This document shows, one piece after another, positions 28,601 through 36,560 of a DNA stretch of 64,000 nucleotides. Within the stretch, counting starts at the first letter, position 1. The number at the start of each line of letters is the position of its first letter. Below the pieces are notes generated by a model. It was not told where the DNA came from. It saw only the letters and a list, made by a program, of their open reading frames with translations, and searched no databases. The translations under genes and the position numbers were made by a program. The stretch is from Belliella baltica DSM 15883. Its GTDB lineage: Bacteria; Bacteroidota; Bacteroidia; Cytophagales; Cyclobacteriaceae. Location of the stretch: NCBI RefSeq assembly GCF_000265405.1, contig NC_018010.1, positions 4,113,501 through 4,177,500 on the forward strand, written 5' to 3'.

Positions 28601-28687
28601 CTTAATAAATTTAGGGAAATTGAAAGCAATCAGATTTCAAAAATTCTAAATATTGAAGAAATGAAGACAGAATTAGAAAAAAAATAA
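25619..28687 (+). CDS. Secreted BNR/Asp-box repeat (VPS10/sortilin-like) protein
   Basis: This 1022-residue exported protein has a signal peptide ending near I-S-A-Q (residue 26), followed by a beta-propeller of many Asp-box repeats of the form S-x-D-x-G-x-x-W: STDGGYNW, TTDGGKNW, SDDGGATW, SHDGGSNW, STNGGQSW, SKDDGKTW, TTDYGKTW. The last 250 residues form a separate region with an Ig-like part and a helical, Lys/Glu-rich end (about 890-1022). Databases often label these glycosyl hydrolases because sialidases share Asp-boxes, but I see no sialidase active-site Arg triad and would not call an enzyme. It starts 91 bp after the SusD terminator and is transcribed alone. Confidence 0.88.
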   Translation: MRKIYISMLGVFLWLILFPSQEISAQTYDEKIYEAVQWRLVGPHRGGRSAAVEGIAGAPDTYYFGATGGGVWRTDDSGKSWKPVSDGYFGGSIGAVAVAPSDTSVVYVGGGEKTVRGNVSYGYGVWKSKDSGKSWEQTGLKDSRFIPRIRIHPKNADVLYAAVLGDIFKPTPDRGVYKSTDGGYNWEKILYVNEVSGAIDLIIDPNDPETLYATTWEVKRTPYSLESGGPGSKMFKTTDGGKNWTEISRNPGLPKGLLGIMGITVSPKNSNRLWAIVENLEGGVFRSDDGGATWEKTNEDRNLRQRAWYYTRIYADTQDEDIVYVVNVNYHKSTDGGKTFKSGRAPHGDHHDLWIDPNNNQRMVIADDGGAQVSHDGGSNWSTYMNQPTAQFYRVTTDNHFPYRIYGAQQDNSTMRIAHRNEGSSITESDWEVSAGSESGWLAVDPNNPDVVFGGNYGGLLQRLDHSSQARRNVNVYPDNPMGHGAEGMKYRFQWNFPIFYSIHDSNILYTGSNQLHRSTNGGQSWETISGDLTRNAKEKLGPSGGPITKDNTSVEYYSTIFSAAENPLQKGVIWTGSDDGLVHVSKDDGKTWENVTPPSLPEWTQINSMEGHPFEAGGVYFAATSYKNGDFAPYLYKTTDYGKTWTKIVNGIDPEHFTRVVRADPVKKGILYAGTETGMYISFNDGANWQPFQLNLPIVPITDLTIKENNLIAATQGRSFWIIDDLTVLHQMSNEVINKPFHLFKPQDSYSLDGTRRTSLTAGTNRPGGVLVYYHLREEPKEELRIEFYDKQKNLIREFSTKGIEGDTLKYKLGSNEFNWNLRIPDARDFEGMIMWSGPLRGPKIVPGEYSVKMIVDGKAQEQNFKVLADKRYPSTQADLQEQFDFLLAVRDKLTETHEAIIMIRKYRDELNSIIEKDSKQKRRIDPIIKQISDIEKELYQTQNKSGQDPLNYPIRLNNKLAHLNVIAGTGSYKPTDGAEEVRVEITRQINIQLNKFREIESNQISKILNIEEMKTELEKK

Positions 28688-28691
28688 ATTT

Positions 28692-28720
28692 AAAAGCCAC
28701 TCAAATTTGGTGGCTTTTTT
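28692..28720 (+). terminator. Terminator after BNR-repeat gene
   Basis: AAAAGCCAC/GTGGCTTTT arms (28692-28700, 28710-28718) are followed by T residues, 5 bp after the stop. Confidence 0.9.
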
Positions 28721-28789
28721 GTGACTATTCACACCTAATTTTCGTAAAAAAGAGTATAAATTCGATCAGAAATTAAAATAAATAAAACC

Positions 28790-29098
28790 ATGAACTACAC
28801 AGAAAATTACAAAGGTGTAAAAATTGATGTTCAGTCTCCAAATTTAGATGTGAGCCAAGAAATTCAATCTGAAATAAGAAATTGTATCAATAAACTTTCA
28901 AAGTTCACTAATGACATCAATGCTCTTGATGTCTATTTCAAAGCAGAGGGTCAAGGTGGATCAGCCACGACAACCGTTGGAATGCGTGTTGGAATCCCAG
29001 GACCTGATGTATTTGCAGAAGAAAAAGGAGAAAACTGGGTTGGAATGCTGAAATCTGTGACTGATAAAAACATCAGACAGATTCAGAAAAATAAATAA
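28790..29098 (+). CDS. hpf: Ribosome hibernation-promoting factor / RaiA family
   Basis: This 102-residue protein of the sigma-54 modulation/S30EA family binds the 30S subunit at the decoding site in slow growth. The short (RaiA-like) form is seen: beta-strand start YKGVKIDVQSPNLDVSQEI, helix with CINKLSKFTNDINALDVYFKAEG, and the C-terminal DVFAEEKGENWVGMLKSV with a basic end. The C-terminal domain of long HPF is absent. It is a single gene flanked by terminators. Confidence 0.87.
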   Translation: MNYTENYKGVKIDVQSPNLDVSQEIQSEIRNCINKLSKFTNDINALDVYFKAEGQGGSATTTVGMRVGIPGPDVFAEEKGENWVGMLKSVTDKNIRQIQKNK

Positions 29099-29117
29099 TC
29101 GAAATTATTTCCGATAA

Positions 29118-29160
29118 AAATTAAAAGCTTCAGGTTAAAATAACCTGAAGCTTTTAATTT
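29118..29160. terminator. Bidirectional terminator overlapping rhomboid 3' end
   Basis: Perfect 20-bp arms (29118-29137 and 29141-29160) with loop AAA. AT-rich ends give A/T tails on both sides, so it can serve hpf (plus) and the rhomboid gene (minus). The right arm, read on the minus strand, encodes the last residues of the rhomboid protein, and the loop and left arm hold its final Phe codon and TAA stop. Confidence 0.9.
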
Positions 29161-29767
29161 CATTAATAAAATTAAGCGCACTACTTGGGCTAATAATTAA
29201 AATAAATACAATACCAATTAATGCCCCATATAAATGGGCATCATGATTGACGCCATCATTACCTTTTTTGGCTTGTACCACAGAATAAATCAAAAATAAA
29301 ATTCCCAATGCAAAACCTGGAAGGCAAATAATACCAAACAGACAAATGTCCGAAAGCGGCATTAGAATGATACTTGCAAAAACTGTCGCTGCTACTCCTC
29401 CACTTGCCCCCAATGCTCTGTAGAAACTATGATTTTGATGCTTCAGGAATGTTGGAACATCTGCAATCACAATTGCTGCTACATAGAATAGCACAAACAC
29501 AACTGTACCAGGGATAAAACCTAAACGGTATAATAAGAATTGCTCCACTGCACCTCCAAAGAAATAAAAGGTGAACATATTGAACAGCAAGTGCATGCTG
29601 TCCTTATGGATAAATCCAGAAAGAACGAACCTGTCATATTGATTCTTATTCTTAATTAAGTAAGGTGTGAACATCCACCTATCAAGTATCGATGGATTTT
29701 TGAACCCCCAGTATGAAGTCATAACGGTGATCACTATAAGGACCACCGTCGTTGATAATTCTATCAT
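29135..29767 (-). CDS. Rhomboid family intramembrane serine protease
   Basis: This 210-residue polytopic membrane protein carries the rhomboid catalytic dyad: Ser122 in GASGG and His178 in DAHLYGALIG. The oxyanion-region His59 and Asn63 (HLLFNM) are also present. Five to six hydrophobic helices span the membrane. The protein cleaves transmembrane substrates within the bilayer; its target is unknown. The start (ATG 29767) lies 10 bp after the stop of the polyprenyl synthase gene, so both are in one leftward operon with rnr. The final seven codons and the stop lie inside a transcription terminator stem. Confidence 0.94.
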   Translation of the reverse strand: MIELSTTVVLIVITVMTSYWGFKNPSILDRWMFTPYLIKNKNQYDRFVLSGFIHKDSMHLLFNMFTFYFFGGAVEQFLLYRLGFIPGTVVFVLFYVAAIVIADVPTFLKHQNHSFYRALGASGGVAATVFASIILMPLSDICLFGIICLPGFALGILFLIYSVVQAKKGNDGVNHDAHLYGALIGIVFILIISPSSALNFINEIKSFRLF

Positions 29768-29777
29768 GTAATTCTAT

Positions 29778-30773
29778 TTATTTTTCTCTGTGAACCAAAT
29801 CTTCGGTTAATTCAAGTAAAGCACTAAAGCTTGATTTTATTGGTACATCTAATGAGTTGAACTGATCAAATCCTTTTTTGAAATAATCATGCATCTTAGC
29901 TTCTGTTAGTGCTTTGATTCCGATTTGGTTATAAATCGAAGTTACAGCTTTTACTTTTTCCTGCTTATCAAAATCAACTTTAGCTAGCCAATCTTCCAAT
30001 TGGTTTTTCAACTCACCTTGCGCAAGCTCTTTCGCTTTAATCAATAAAAACGTTTTTTTATTGGCGATAATATCTCCACCTACTTGCTTTCCGAATTTTG
30101 CTTGATCCGCATAAACGTCCAGTAAATCATCCTTGAGTTGGAATCCAATGCCAATATTCACTCCAAAATCATACAGCTTCTGTGCTTCTTCTCGAGGAGC
30201 ATCTGCTAAAATTGCACCAAATTGCAAAGCAAAACCCAATAGAACAGCTGTCTTTTGTCTGATCATATCAATATAATCTTCCTCTAGAACAGTTTCTATT
30301 TTTTCAAAATTCATATCATGCTGCTGTCCTTCGCAAACTTCAGCTGCCGTTTGATTGAATAGCCGAAGTGCTTCGGGAAGCTTTTCCGGAGACACATTCA
30401 CCAACATTTCATAAGCCTTTACCAACATTACATCACCTGAAAGTATGGCTGTGTTTGCATTCCATTTCTCGTGAACAGTAGCTTTGCCTCTTCTCAGCGG
30501 TGCATCATCCATGATATCATCATGCATCAAGGTAAAGTTATGAAATACCTCAACCGCTGATGCAGGTGTCAGAATGGAGCTATAATCTTCTTTGTAGAGT
30601 GAATATGCCATCAAAGTCAATAAAGGACGAATTCTTTTTCCTCCGAGACTCATGATATAGCTTATCGGCTCGTACAATTCGATTGGAAAATTCCCATATT
30701 GGAATCCTTGGATATGATTTTCTAAATCTTGTAAAAGCTTACTTACGCTTACGGGAGTTGTTGTTTGATTCAT
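29778..30773 (-). CDS. Polyprenyl diphosphate synthase (trans-isoprenyl)
   Basis: This enzyme of about 331 residues extends isoprenoid diphosphates by adding isopentenyl diphosphate. The first Asp-rich motif is DDIMDDAPLRRG, the second DDLLDVYAD, and GGKRIRPLL precedes the first. I start it at the ATG 30773 (MNQTTTPV); the TTG at 30782 adds three residues. The gene begins 35 bp inside the 3' end of rnr and ends 10 bp before the rhomboid gene. Chain length cannot be fixed by eye; the residues before the first motif (FHNFTLMHDD) suggest a medium or short-chain product such as geranylgeranyl or farnesyl diphosphate. Confidence 0.93.
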   Translation of the reverse strand: MNQTTTPVSVSKLLQDLENHIQGFQYGNFPIELYEPISYIMSLGGKRIRPLLTLMAYSLYKEDYSSILTPASAVEVFHNFTLMHDDIMDDAPLRRGKATVHEKWNANTAILSGDVMLVKAYEMLVNVSPEKLPEALRLFNQTAAEVCEGQQHDMNFEKIETVLEEDYIDMIRQKTAVLLGFALQFGAILADAPREEAQKLYDFGVNIGIGFQLKDDLLDVYADQAKFGKQVGGDIIANKKTFLLIKAKELAQGELKNQLEDWLAKVDFDKQEKVKAVTSIYNQIGIKALTEAKMHDYFKKGFDQFNSLDVPIKSSFSALLELTEDLVHREK

Positions 30774-32940
30774 TACCTGCAAATTCCAAATCTATAGTTC
30801 TTCTATCTATGTCAGTAGCAACTACTCTGACACTTACTTTATCACCCAATGTGATCATTTTTTTATTTTTTGTTCCAATTAAGCGCATGTTTTTTTCGTC
30901 AAACTCATAGTAATCATCATTCATATCCTGAACTCTGATCATTCCTTCACACTTTGTCTCTGTGATTTCCACAAAAACTCCCCACTCTGTGACTCCAACA
31001 ACAATCCCATCATAATCCTTATCTTCTGCAAGTGCCATAAATTCCACTTGCTTGTATTTGATTGAGGCACGTTCTGCGTTTGATGCCCTTTTCTCTCTAT
31101 CTGAAGAATGCAAACACTTGTCTTCCCAAGTCTCTGACTCAGGAGATTTGCCACCATCAAGATAATGCTGCAATAACCTATGAACCATCATGTCAGGATA
31201 CCTTCTGATAGGCGATGTGAAATGCGTATAATGCTTAAAAGCTAATCCAAAGTGACCCTTTGGTTCCACAGTGTAAATTGCTTTCGCCATACTTCTGATC
31301 GCCAATTGCTCTAACACATTTTGCTCTGGTTTCCCTTGAATTTCGTCCATCAACTGATTCAAGGCTTTTGAAATTCTATTCCCTTCACCAACTTTTATTT
31401 CATGTCCAAACTTCTTTGCAAAATTTGAAAATGTTTCTAAACGCTCCAAATCAGGATGATCGTGAACTCTATATACAAAAGTATCCGCTCCTTTGTTTTT
31501 ATCAAAGATAAACTCTGCCACTGTCCTATTCGCTAAAAGCATAAATTCTTCAATCATTTTGTGAATGTCCTTACGCTCCTTTACAAAAAGCCCAAGGGGA
31601 GTGCCCTTTTCATCTAATTGAAATTTTACTTCCACAGTCTCAAAGTTAACAGCCCCTTTGTCAAATCTTCTTCTACGAAGCTTTTTAGCCATATCATTCA
31701 AGAAGGTCAACTCTTCAAAGAAATCACCACTTTGATTATCGATATTTTCCTGAGCTTGCTCGTAAGCAAATCTCCTATCGGAATGAATAACGGTTCTACC
31801 TATCCAATGCTTCACTACATCTGCATTTTCATCCATTTCAAAAACACAAGAAAATGTAAGTTTATCTTCATTGGGACGCAAGGAACAAAGTCCATTACTC
31901 AACCGCTCCGGAAGCATAGGAATGGTCCTATCTACCAAATATACAGAAGTCGCTCTATCATAAGCTTCTTTTTCAAGACCTGTTTTTGGCTTTACATAGT
32001 GTGTTACGTCGGCAATATGAACACCTATTTCAAAATTACCATTGTCCAATACCCTATAAGAAATAGCATCATCAAAATCTTTTGCATCTGCCGGATCTAT
32101 GGTGAAAGTGGTGATTCCTCTGAAATCCTTTCTATTTTTAATTTCTTCCTTGGAAATCTCATCCGAGATCGCTTCTGCTTCTTTTGTGATATCTTCTGGA
32201 TACTCGAATGGCAGTCCAAATTCAGCCATAATGGAATGTATCTCCACCTCATGCTCTCCTGCTTTTCCTAAAACTCGAGTTACTTTACCTGTTGGGTTTT
32301 TGTCACCTTCTCTCCATTCAGTCATCTTGACGACAACCTTCTGATTGTGCTCCGCACCACCAAGATCACCTTTGTGGACAAAGATATCATGATGCATTTT
32401 CTTGAAATCAGGAACAACAAAGGCAAATCGAGGGGAAATCTCAACTCTCCCAACAAACTCGTCTCGACTTCTTTCTAAAAGTTCGAGTACTTTTCCTTCC
32501 ATTCTACCTGTATGCCCTTTTAGTGGATAAACCATCACTCTCACTCTATCTCCATCTAGTGCATTTTTTAAATCAGCTTCTTTGATCAATATATCCTCTT
32601 CAATGTTATGCTTAGCATCCACTACAATATATGCGAATCGAGGATTCACAAAATCTACTACACCTTCTATAAAATCAGGTTCTTTGTTTGATGAAAAATA
32701 ATTCCTAGGCGATTTTGAAATCGAACCTCCAGCTGCCAGTTTATGAAGGATCGGCTCTACACCACCTTTCACAACTGAATCTCGGATTTCTAATTTTTTA
32801 ACAATTTGCTTGGAGTTAAATTCTTCTCCAAAATGATTATCTAAAAAGTTCAATACTTTTCTTGCTAACTGAGCGGAATCCATTACTTTCCCGCCTTTAG
32901 CTTTGCCTTTACTGGCTTGATTCTTTGATTTTCTTCCCAT
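30739..32940 (-). CDS. rnr: Ribonuclease R
   Basis: A 733-residue 3'-5' exoribonuclease with a basic N-terminal helix-turn-helix-like region, cold-shock domains (about 70-230), the RNB catalytic domain with TIDPADAKDFDDAIS (four Asp of the active site) and HIADVTHYV, FTSPIRRYPDMMVHRLL, and a C-terminal S1 domain (YDGIVVGVTEWGVFVEI). It degrades structured RNA. It is first in a leftward operon with the polyprenyl synthase and rhomboid genes and overlaps the former by 35 bp. Confidence 0.96.
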   Translation of the reverse strand: MGRKSKNQASKGKAKGGKVMDSAQLARKVLNFLDNHFGEEFNSKQIVKKLEIRDSVVKGGVEPILHKLAAGGSISKSPRNYFSSNKEPDFIEGVVDFVNPRFAYIVVDAKHNIEEDILIKEADLKNALDGDRVRVMVYPLKGHTGRMEGKVLELLERSRDEFVGRVEISPRFAFVVPDFKKMHHDIFVHKGDLGGAEHNQKVVVKMTEWREGDKNPTGKVTRVLGKAGEHEVEIHSIMAEFGLPFEYPEDITKEAEAISDEISKEEIKNRKDFRGITTFTIDPADAKDFDDAISYRVLDNGNFEIGVHIADVTHYVKPKTGLEKEAYDRATSVYLVDRTIPMLPERLSNGLCSLRPNEDKLTFSCVFEMDENADVVKHWIGRTVIHSDRRFAYEQAQENIDNQSGDFFEELTFLNDMAKKLRRRRFDKGAVNFETVEVKFQLDEKGTPLGLFVKERKDIHKMIEEFMLLANRTVAEFIFDKNKGADTFVYRVHDHPDLERLETFSNFAKKFGHEIKVGEGNRISKALNQLMDEIQGKPEQNVLEQLAIRSMAKAIYTVEPKGHFGLAFKHYTHFTSPIRRYPDMMVHRLLQHYLDGGKSPESETWEDKCLHSSDREKRASNAERASIKYKQVEFMALAEDKDYDGIVVGVTEWGVFVEITETKCEGMIRVQDMNDDYYEFDEKNMRLIGTKNKKMITLGDKVSVRVVATDIDRRTIDLEFAGNESNNNSRKRK

Positions 32941-33234
32941 AAAAATGAGTTTTTAATATTTTTCTTAATTTAATGATTATCCAGTTCGGAAATAAGGATT
33001 TCCAAACAAAGTATAGGATTGATTTTAAAAAGGGGTGTTTTTGATTTCTTGGAGGGCTTCAAGAAGCTTCCACTTGAAAAGTAGGGACAAAAACTCTTAA
33101 CTTTCGGGCTGCTATTCAAAACTTTTTCACTTACGATACCCAAAGATAAGAATAAGAATATTGCCAAAAAGGTTCAAAAGGAAGAAAAAGAAGAGAACAA
33201 GTTGACAATTTGATTAGAAAACTTGCTCTTAAGA

Positions 33235-34398
33235 TTAAAACTTCGGGAAATCCCTCCATGAAACCAAATTGCCTGCAGATCGCTTTTGGTTTTCATTCCC
33301 TCCATAAACCAAGATTTTTTGGAGTCCTTCAATTTTTGAAATCTGCTCAAATTTATTAAGACTATCAAACATGTCGGTTGTGACGGTTTTGAAGGCTTTG
33401 AATTCCACAATGCTTTAATCCAATCCCTTGTCCACAAGCAGATCAACTTCATTGCCTCCAGAATCTCTCCAAAACCATATATCTTCTACATTATTTGCAT
33501 GATGCATTTGTTTTACATATTCCGCAATCATCATATTTTCAAATAAGGCTCCTTTAAAAGGATGAATCAACAATTTCTCAGCGGAAGAGATTTTAAGCAA
33601 GTGGCAAAGCAATCCTGTGTCATAAAAATACAGCTTCGGAGTTTTCAAAACTCTCTTGCTAAAATTCTTATAATATGGGTAGAGCTGAAAAGTAATGAAA
33701 CTTTGCTCCAGTGCGGAAAGCCAGGCTTTGGCAGTAGGCTGAGTTATCCCACATTCATTTGCCAAAGCATTCAAATTCAGTAACTGTCCCGCATGAGCTG
33801 CACAAAGCGACAGAAAATTCTGAAATAAGCGCATTTCCCTAATCGCAATCAATTCACTTACATCACGATTGATGTAAGTTTGTATGTAGTTCGAATAAAA
33901 TATTTTTGTCGGAATGTCTCTATGATAAATAGCTGGATTGTACCCTTTGACCAAATTATCCAAGAATTCATCTTGCAACAAACCAGCTGAACTTAGTTCT
34001 AGATGATCTAAAGGGAAAAGCTTAAAAATAGCAACTCTCCCTGCCAAACTCTGAGTTATGCTCTGCATCAAATGGAAGTTTTGGGAACCTGACAACACAT
34101 AAGATCCCATCCTTTCAGGATGCTCGTCCACTTTGGTTTGAAGATAGGAAAAGAGCGCAGGCACTCTCTGAACTTCGTCGAAAATCACTTGAAGATCGTA
34201 TTCTTCCAAAAACCCATTGGGATCTTTTTCAGCAAAATTCCGAAAATCAGGATTTTCAAGACTGATATAGCGATAATCGCGAAACAAATCCTTCAATAAA
34301 GTAGTCTTTCCAGATTGTCTTGGGCCAGTCAGAGCGATGATGGGATACTTTGGTATCATCTCCTTTACTGCATCATATAACCTCCTGTTAATCAGCAT
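33235..34398 (-). pseudogene. AAA ATPase with DUF4143, interrupted by in-frame TAA
   Basis: The product belongs to the AAA_14/DUF4143 ATPase family: Walker A GPRQSGKT near residue 26, Walker B LQVIFDEVQ, then the DUF4143 region with a winged-helix-like segment (ALANECGITQPTAKAWLSALEQ). The frame meets TAA at 33415-33417 after 327 residues, right behind NEVDLLVDKGLD. The same frame then runs another 59 codons, starting SIVEFKAFK and ending at 33235. The tail looks like the natural family C-terminus, so one nonsense change splits the gene; no frameshift is needed. The lost part includes an E-x-K that, with the preceding EVD, resembles a PD-(D/E)xK core. A decayed gene, a sequencing error or read-through are all possible. 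It is preceded by a 22-bp repeat array. Confidence 0.8.
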
Positions 34399-34423
34399 TT
34401 TTTTATTTCAAAATTAATACAAA

Positions 34424-34555
34424 TTTTGAATTAACACGAACTCAATTTTGAATTAACACGTATTTTATTTTTAAATAACATGACATCCATTTTGAAACAA
34501 CACGTCGAGAATTTTGAAATAACATAAAGCTAATTTTAAAAAAACACTTATTTCA
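34424..34555. repeat. Six tandem 22-bp repeats upstream of ATPase gene
   Basis: Units start at 34424, 34446, 34468, 34490, 34512 and 34534, an exact 22-bp period. The first 15 bases are conserved (consensus TTTTGAAATAACACG) and the last 7 vary. Units 1 and 2 share the whole 15-base core; units 3 to 5 differ at two to five positions; unit 6 is the most decayed. The array lies between the exonuclease stop (34557) and the ATPase ATG (34398), so it occupies the leader/promoter region of the ATPase gene. The period is about two helical turns, so all cores face the same side of the DNA. Confidence 0.85.
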
Positions 34556-34556
34556 A

Positions 34557-35294
34557 TCACTCTTGTTCTAAATCTAAATTGATAATCTCAAAATCAATTT
34601 CCGGTGGCAAGCCTTGAAAAGCCAAATAAATCTGTGCGGTCACCAAAACATCTCTCAAACAATATTCACGAATTGACTGCAAATCATTTTGATTATAATA
34701 GGCATCATTCACTTGAGAACCATCAATTCCTTCTTTAGAAGTCGGAATATCAAAAACTGCTGCCAATAATTCCAGTCTTGTATAATGCTTGTAGTCACCA
34801 AATTTCCATAACTCCAAAGTATCCAAGTGCCTTATTTCCCAAGGCTTCTTTCCAGCCATCTGAAGTGGCTCTGGCAAAGGAATTCTATTAATCAAAATTC
34901 TTCTGGCGAGATAGGGAAAGTCAAACTCTTTCCCGTTGTGGGCGCACAAAGTCCAAGATTTCTTTTGAAGCAATTCTGAAAACTCTAATAGCGTCTCATA
35001 TTCATTGTCTGAAGCATAACTCTTAGTTCGGAATCTTAAGGTCTCACTTTCTTTATCAAACTTAAAGTAGCCTACACCTACACAGATTACTTTTCCAAAC
35101 TCTGCATAAATACCCGCTTTTTCAAAGAAAAGACTTCCTTCTTCACTCTCTGCATCAGACTTGTGGATTAGTTTTTCCTTTTTGATCCACTCATCCTGAA
35201 TCCTCTCCGGAAGTGCATCAAAATTTGATTCAGCAGAAGCTGTCTCTATATCCAAAAACAGGACATCACTCAATTCATTTAAAAAATCAGTCAT
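34557..35294 (-). CDS. Predicted 3'-5' exonuclease, PolB exonuclease-domain type
   Basis: This protein of about 245 residues is related to the proofreading domain of family B DNA polymerases. Motif I is FLDIETAS (Asp15, Glu17), motif II is LCAHNGKEFDFPYLARR, and motif III is EYCLRDVLVTAQIYLAF (Y-x-x-x-D type). I start it at ATG 35294; the frame opens at 35330 but that overlaps the preceding gene and adds twelve residues before a normal domain start. It follows a conserved hypothetical gene by 7 bp. Such proteins are stand-alone exonucleases of unknown role, perhaps in DNA repair. Confidence 0.88.
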   Translation of the reverse strand: MTDFLNELSDVLFLDIETASAESNFDALPERIQDEWIKKEKLIHKSDAESEEGSLFFEKAGIYAEFGKVICVGVGYFKFDKESETLRFRTKSYASDNEYETLLEFSELLQKKSWTLCAHNGKEFDFPYLARRILINRIPLPEPLQMAGKKPWEIRHLDTLELWKFGDYKHYTRLELLAAVFDIPTSKEGIDGSQVNDAYYNQNDLQSIREYCLRDVLVTAQIYLAFQGLPPEIDFEIINLDLEQE

Positions 35295-35301
35295 GTTATT
35301 T

Positions 35302-35703
35302 TTATCTATGCAAAACACCTTCGAGACCAAGCTCGGGAATCATACGCACATTCGAAGGATCCATGCTACCTTCTGTAAAGATAAACTTTTTGTCGAAAAT
35401 CTGATCTAAAATATAGTAACTAACCCAAAATTCATTATTCAATACAAATACTGCTGGATCAATGGGTTCTACTTTAGCGACTGACTCAGAGCCCAATTCT
35501 TGGATCATATGCCTAAGGACAGAAGTCTTCTTTTCCTCTCCATTTATATTTCCATAGCCTTTAGAAGTGATCATTACTGTATGTAACTCTATCAAGTTCA
35601 AATTGATAATATAAACTGACCACTCCTCATTCCCATTAACTATTTCTTTTGCAATAGCCAATTTTACACCCGTAACTGGTTGAAAATCAATGTCTTTTTT
35701 CAT
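35302..35703 (-). CDS. Conserved hypothetical protein
   Basis: This 133-residue soluble protein is read from ATG 35703 (MKKDIDFQPV); the longer frame from 35763 overlaps lipB. No signal peptide, membrane segment or catalytic motif is evident. It has alternating strands and a helix (SVLRHMIQELG), then FVLNNEFWVSYYILDQIFDKKF and a conserved-looking end, MIPELGLEGVLHR. It sits 22 bp after lipB and 7 bp before the exonuclease gene, so all three are probably one transcript. I recall similar unannotated proteins in Bacteroidota but no function. Confidence 0.8.
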   Translation of the reverse strand: MKKDIDFQPVTGVKLAIAKEIVNGNEEWSVYIINLNLIELHTVMITSKGYGNINGEEKKTSVLRHMIQELGSESVAKVEPIDPAVFVLNNEFWVSYYILDQIFDKKFIFTEGSMDPSNVRMIPELGLEGVLHR

Positions 35704-35725
35704 CCTAATTTTTATGTCAATATCC

Positions 35726-36502
35726 TTAACCCTCAACAAATTCCATTTCGAATAAATGGCCAATATGTGCTTTTACTTTATGCTTAACTTCATTTTCATC
35801 AACAGGTCTTCCCAATTCCAAATGCATAGATGTGACCGCTTTATCAGCAATTCCACAGGGGACAATATTTTTGAAATAATCTAAGTCAGCATTGACATTG
35901 AAAGCGAATCCATGCATAGTCACCCAGCGACTGGACTTTACACCAAGGGCACATATTTTTCTCGGATTCTCCTGTTTGAGGTGATCGAGCCATACACCCG
36001 TCAGCCCTTCTATTCTTCCTGCTTCAATTCCATATTCTCTAAGCGTAAGAATAATCGCTTCTTCCAAAAGTCTTAAATACTTATGAATATCTGTGAAAAA
36101 ATTATCCAAATCCAAAATTGGATAACCAACAAGTTGACCAGGGCCATGATAGGTAATATCTCCACCCCGATTGATTTTATAAAATGTCGCCTCTTTTTCC
36201 TGAAGCCCTTTTTCATCTAGTAATAGATGAGCTAGCTCCCCACTTTTTCCCAATGTATAGACATGTGGGTGTTCTACGAAAAAAAGATAATTCTCTGTAA
36301 TTTGCTGCTCTTTCTCGCCAACCTTTCTATTTTCAATCTTCAAAGCAACCGTTTTTGCGAAAATTTCTTCCTGAAAATCCCAGGTCTCCTTATAATCCTT
36401 TCGGCCAAGGTCTAGAAATTTTACTTTTTTATTTATAATTTGATTCACAGTTATTGTTAATTTCTTTGACAAACGCCAATAGTTAAACTTCAGTTCTGAC
36501 AA
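35726..36502 (-). CDS. lipB: Octanoyltransferase (lipoate-protein ligase B)
   Basis: The product moves octanoyl groups from acyl carrier protein to lipoyl domains, the first step of lipoate synthesis. The family signatures are RGGDITYHGPGQLVGYPI near the middle, KICALGVKSSRWVTMHGFAFNVN with the catalytic Lys, and NIVPCGIADKAVTSM with the catalytic Cys. The frame has an ATG at 36502, but LipB proteins usually begin close to KKVKFLDLG, so a GTG at 36448 is an alternative start that would shorten it by 18 residues. It is divergent from yraN across 58 bp. Confidence 0.95.
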   Translation of the reverse strand: MSELKFNYWRLSKKLTITVNQIINKKVKFLDLGRKDYKETWDFQEEIFAKTVALKIENRKVGEKEQQITENYLFFVEHPHVYTLGKSGELAHLLLDEKGLQEKEATFYKINRGGDITYHGPGQLVGYPILDLDNFFTDIHKYLRLLEEAIILTLREYGIEAGRIEGLTGVWLDHLKQENPRKICALGVKSSRWVTMHGFAFNVNADLDYFKNIVPCGIADKAVTSMHLELGRPVDENEVKHKVKAHIGHLFEMEFVEG

Positions 36503-36560
36503 TTACTTGGCAGAGTCAATGATTTTTAAATTGATTTTTCAAAATTAAACAAATATTGTG

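Noticed and set aside
25619..28687. Sialidase or glycosyl hydrolase assignment for the BNR-repeat protein
   Set aside because: Asp-box repeats alone do not show enzyme activity, and I could not find a sialidase Arg triad or nucleophile pair. Described as a BNR-repeat protein instead.
32941..33234. 65-codon minus-strand frame (32970-33167) between rnr and the ATPase gene
   Set aside because: Composition is that of non-coding AT-rich DNA, with no start context or recognisable domain. The gap shows only a weak TTCAAG/CTTGAA repeat near 33058-33078.
33174..33452. 92-codon minus-strand frame after the ATPase gene, suggesting a frameshift
   Set aside because: The family-like C-terminus is in the same frame as the ATPase, beyond an in-frame TAA. 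The 92-codon frame is out of phase and shows no family resemblance.
34424..34555. CRISPR array
   Set aside because: The units repeat every 22 bp with only 7 variable bases between 15-base cores, the cores are imperfect, and no cas gene is present. Spacers of 7 bases are too short for CRISPR.
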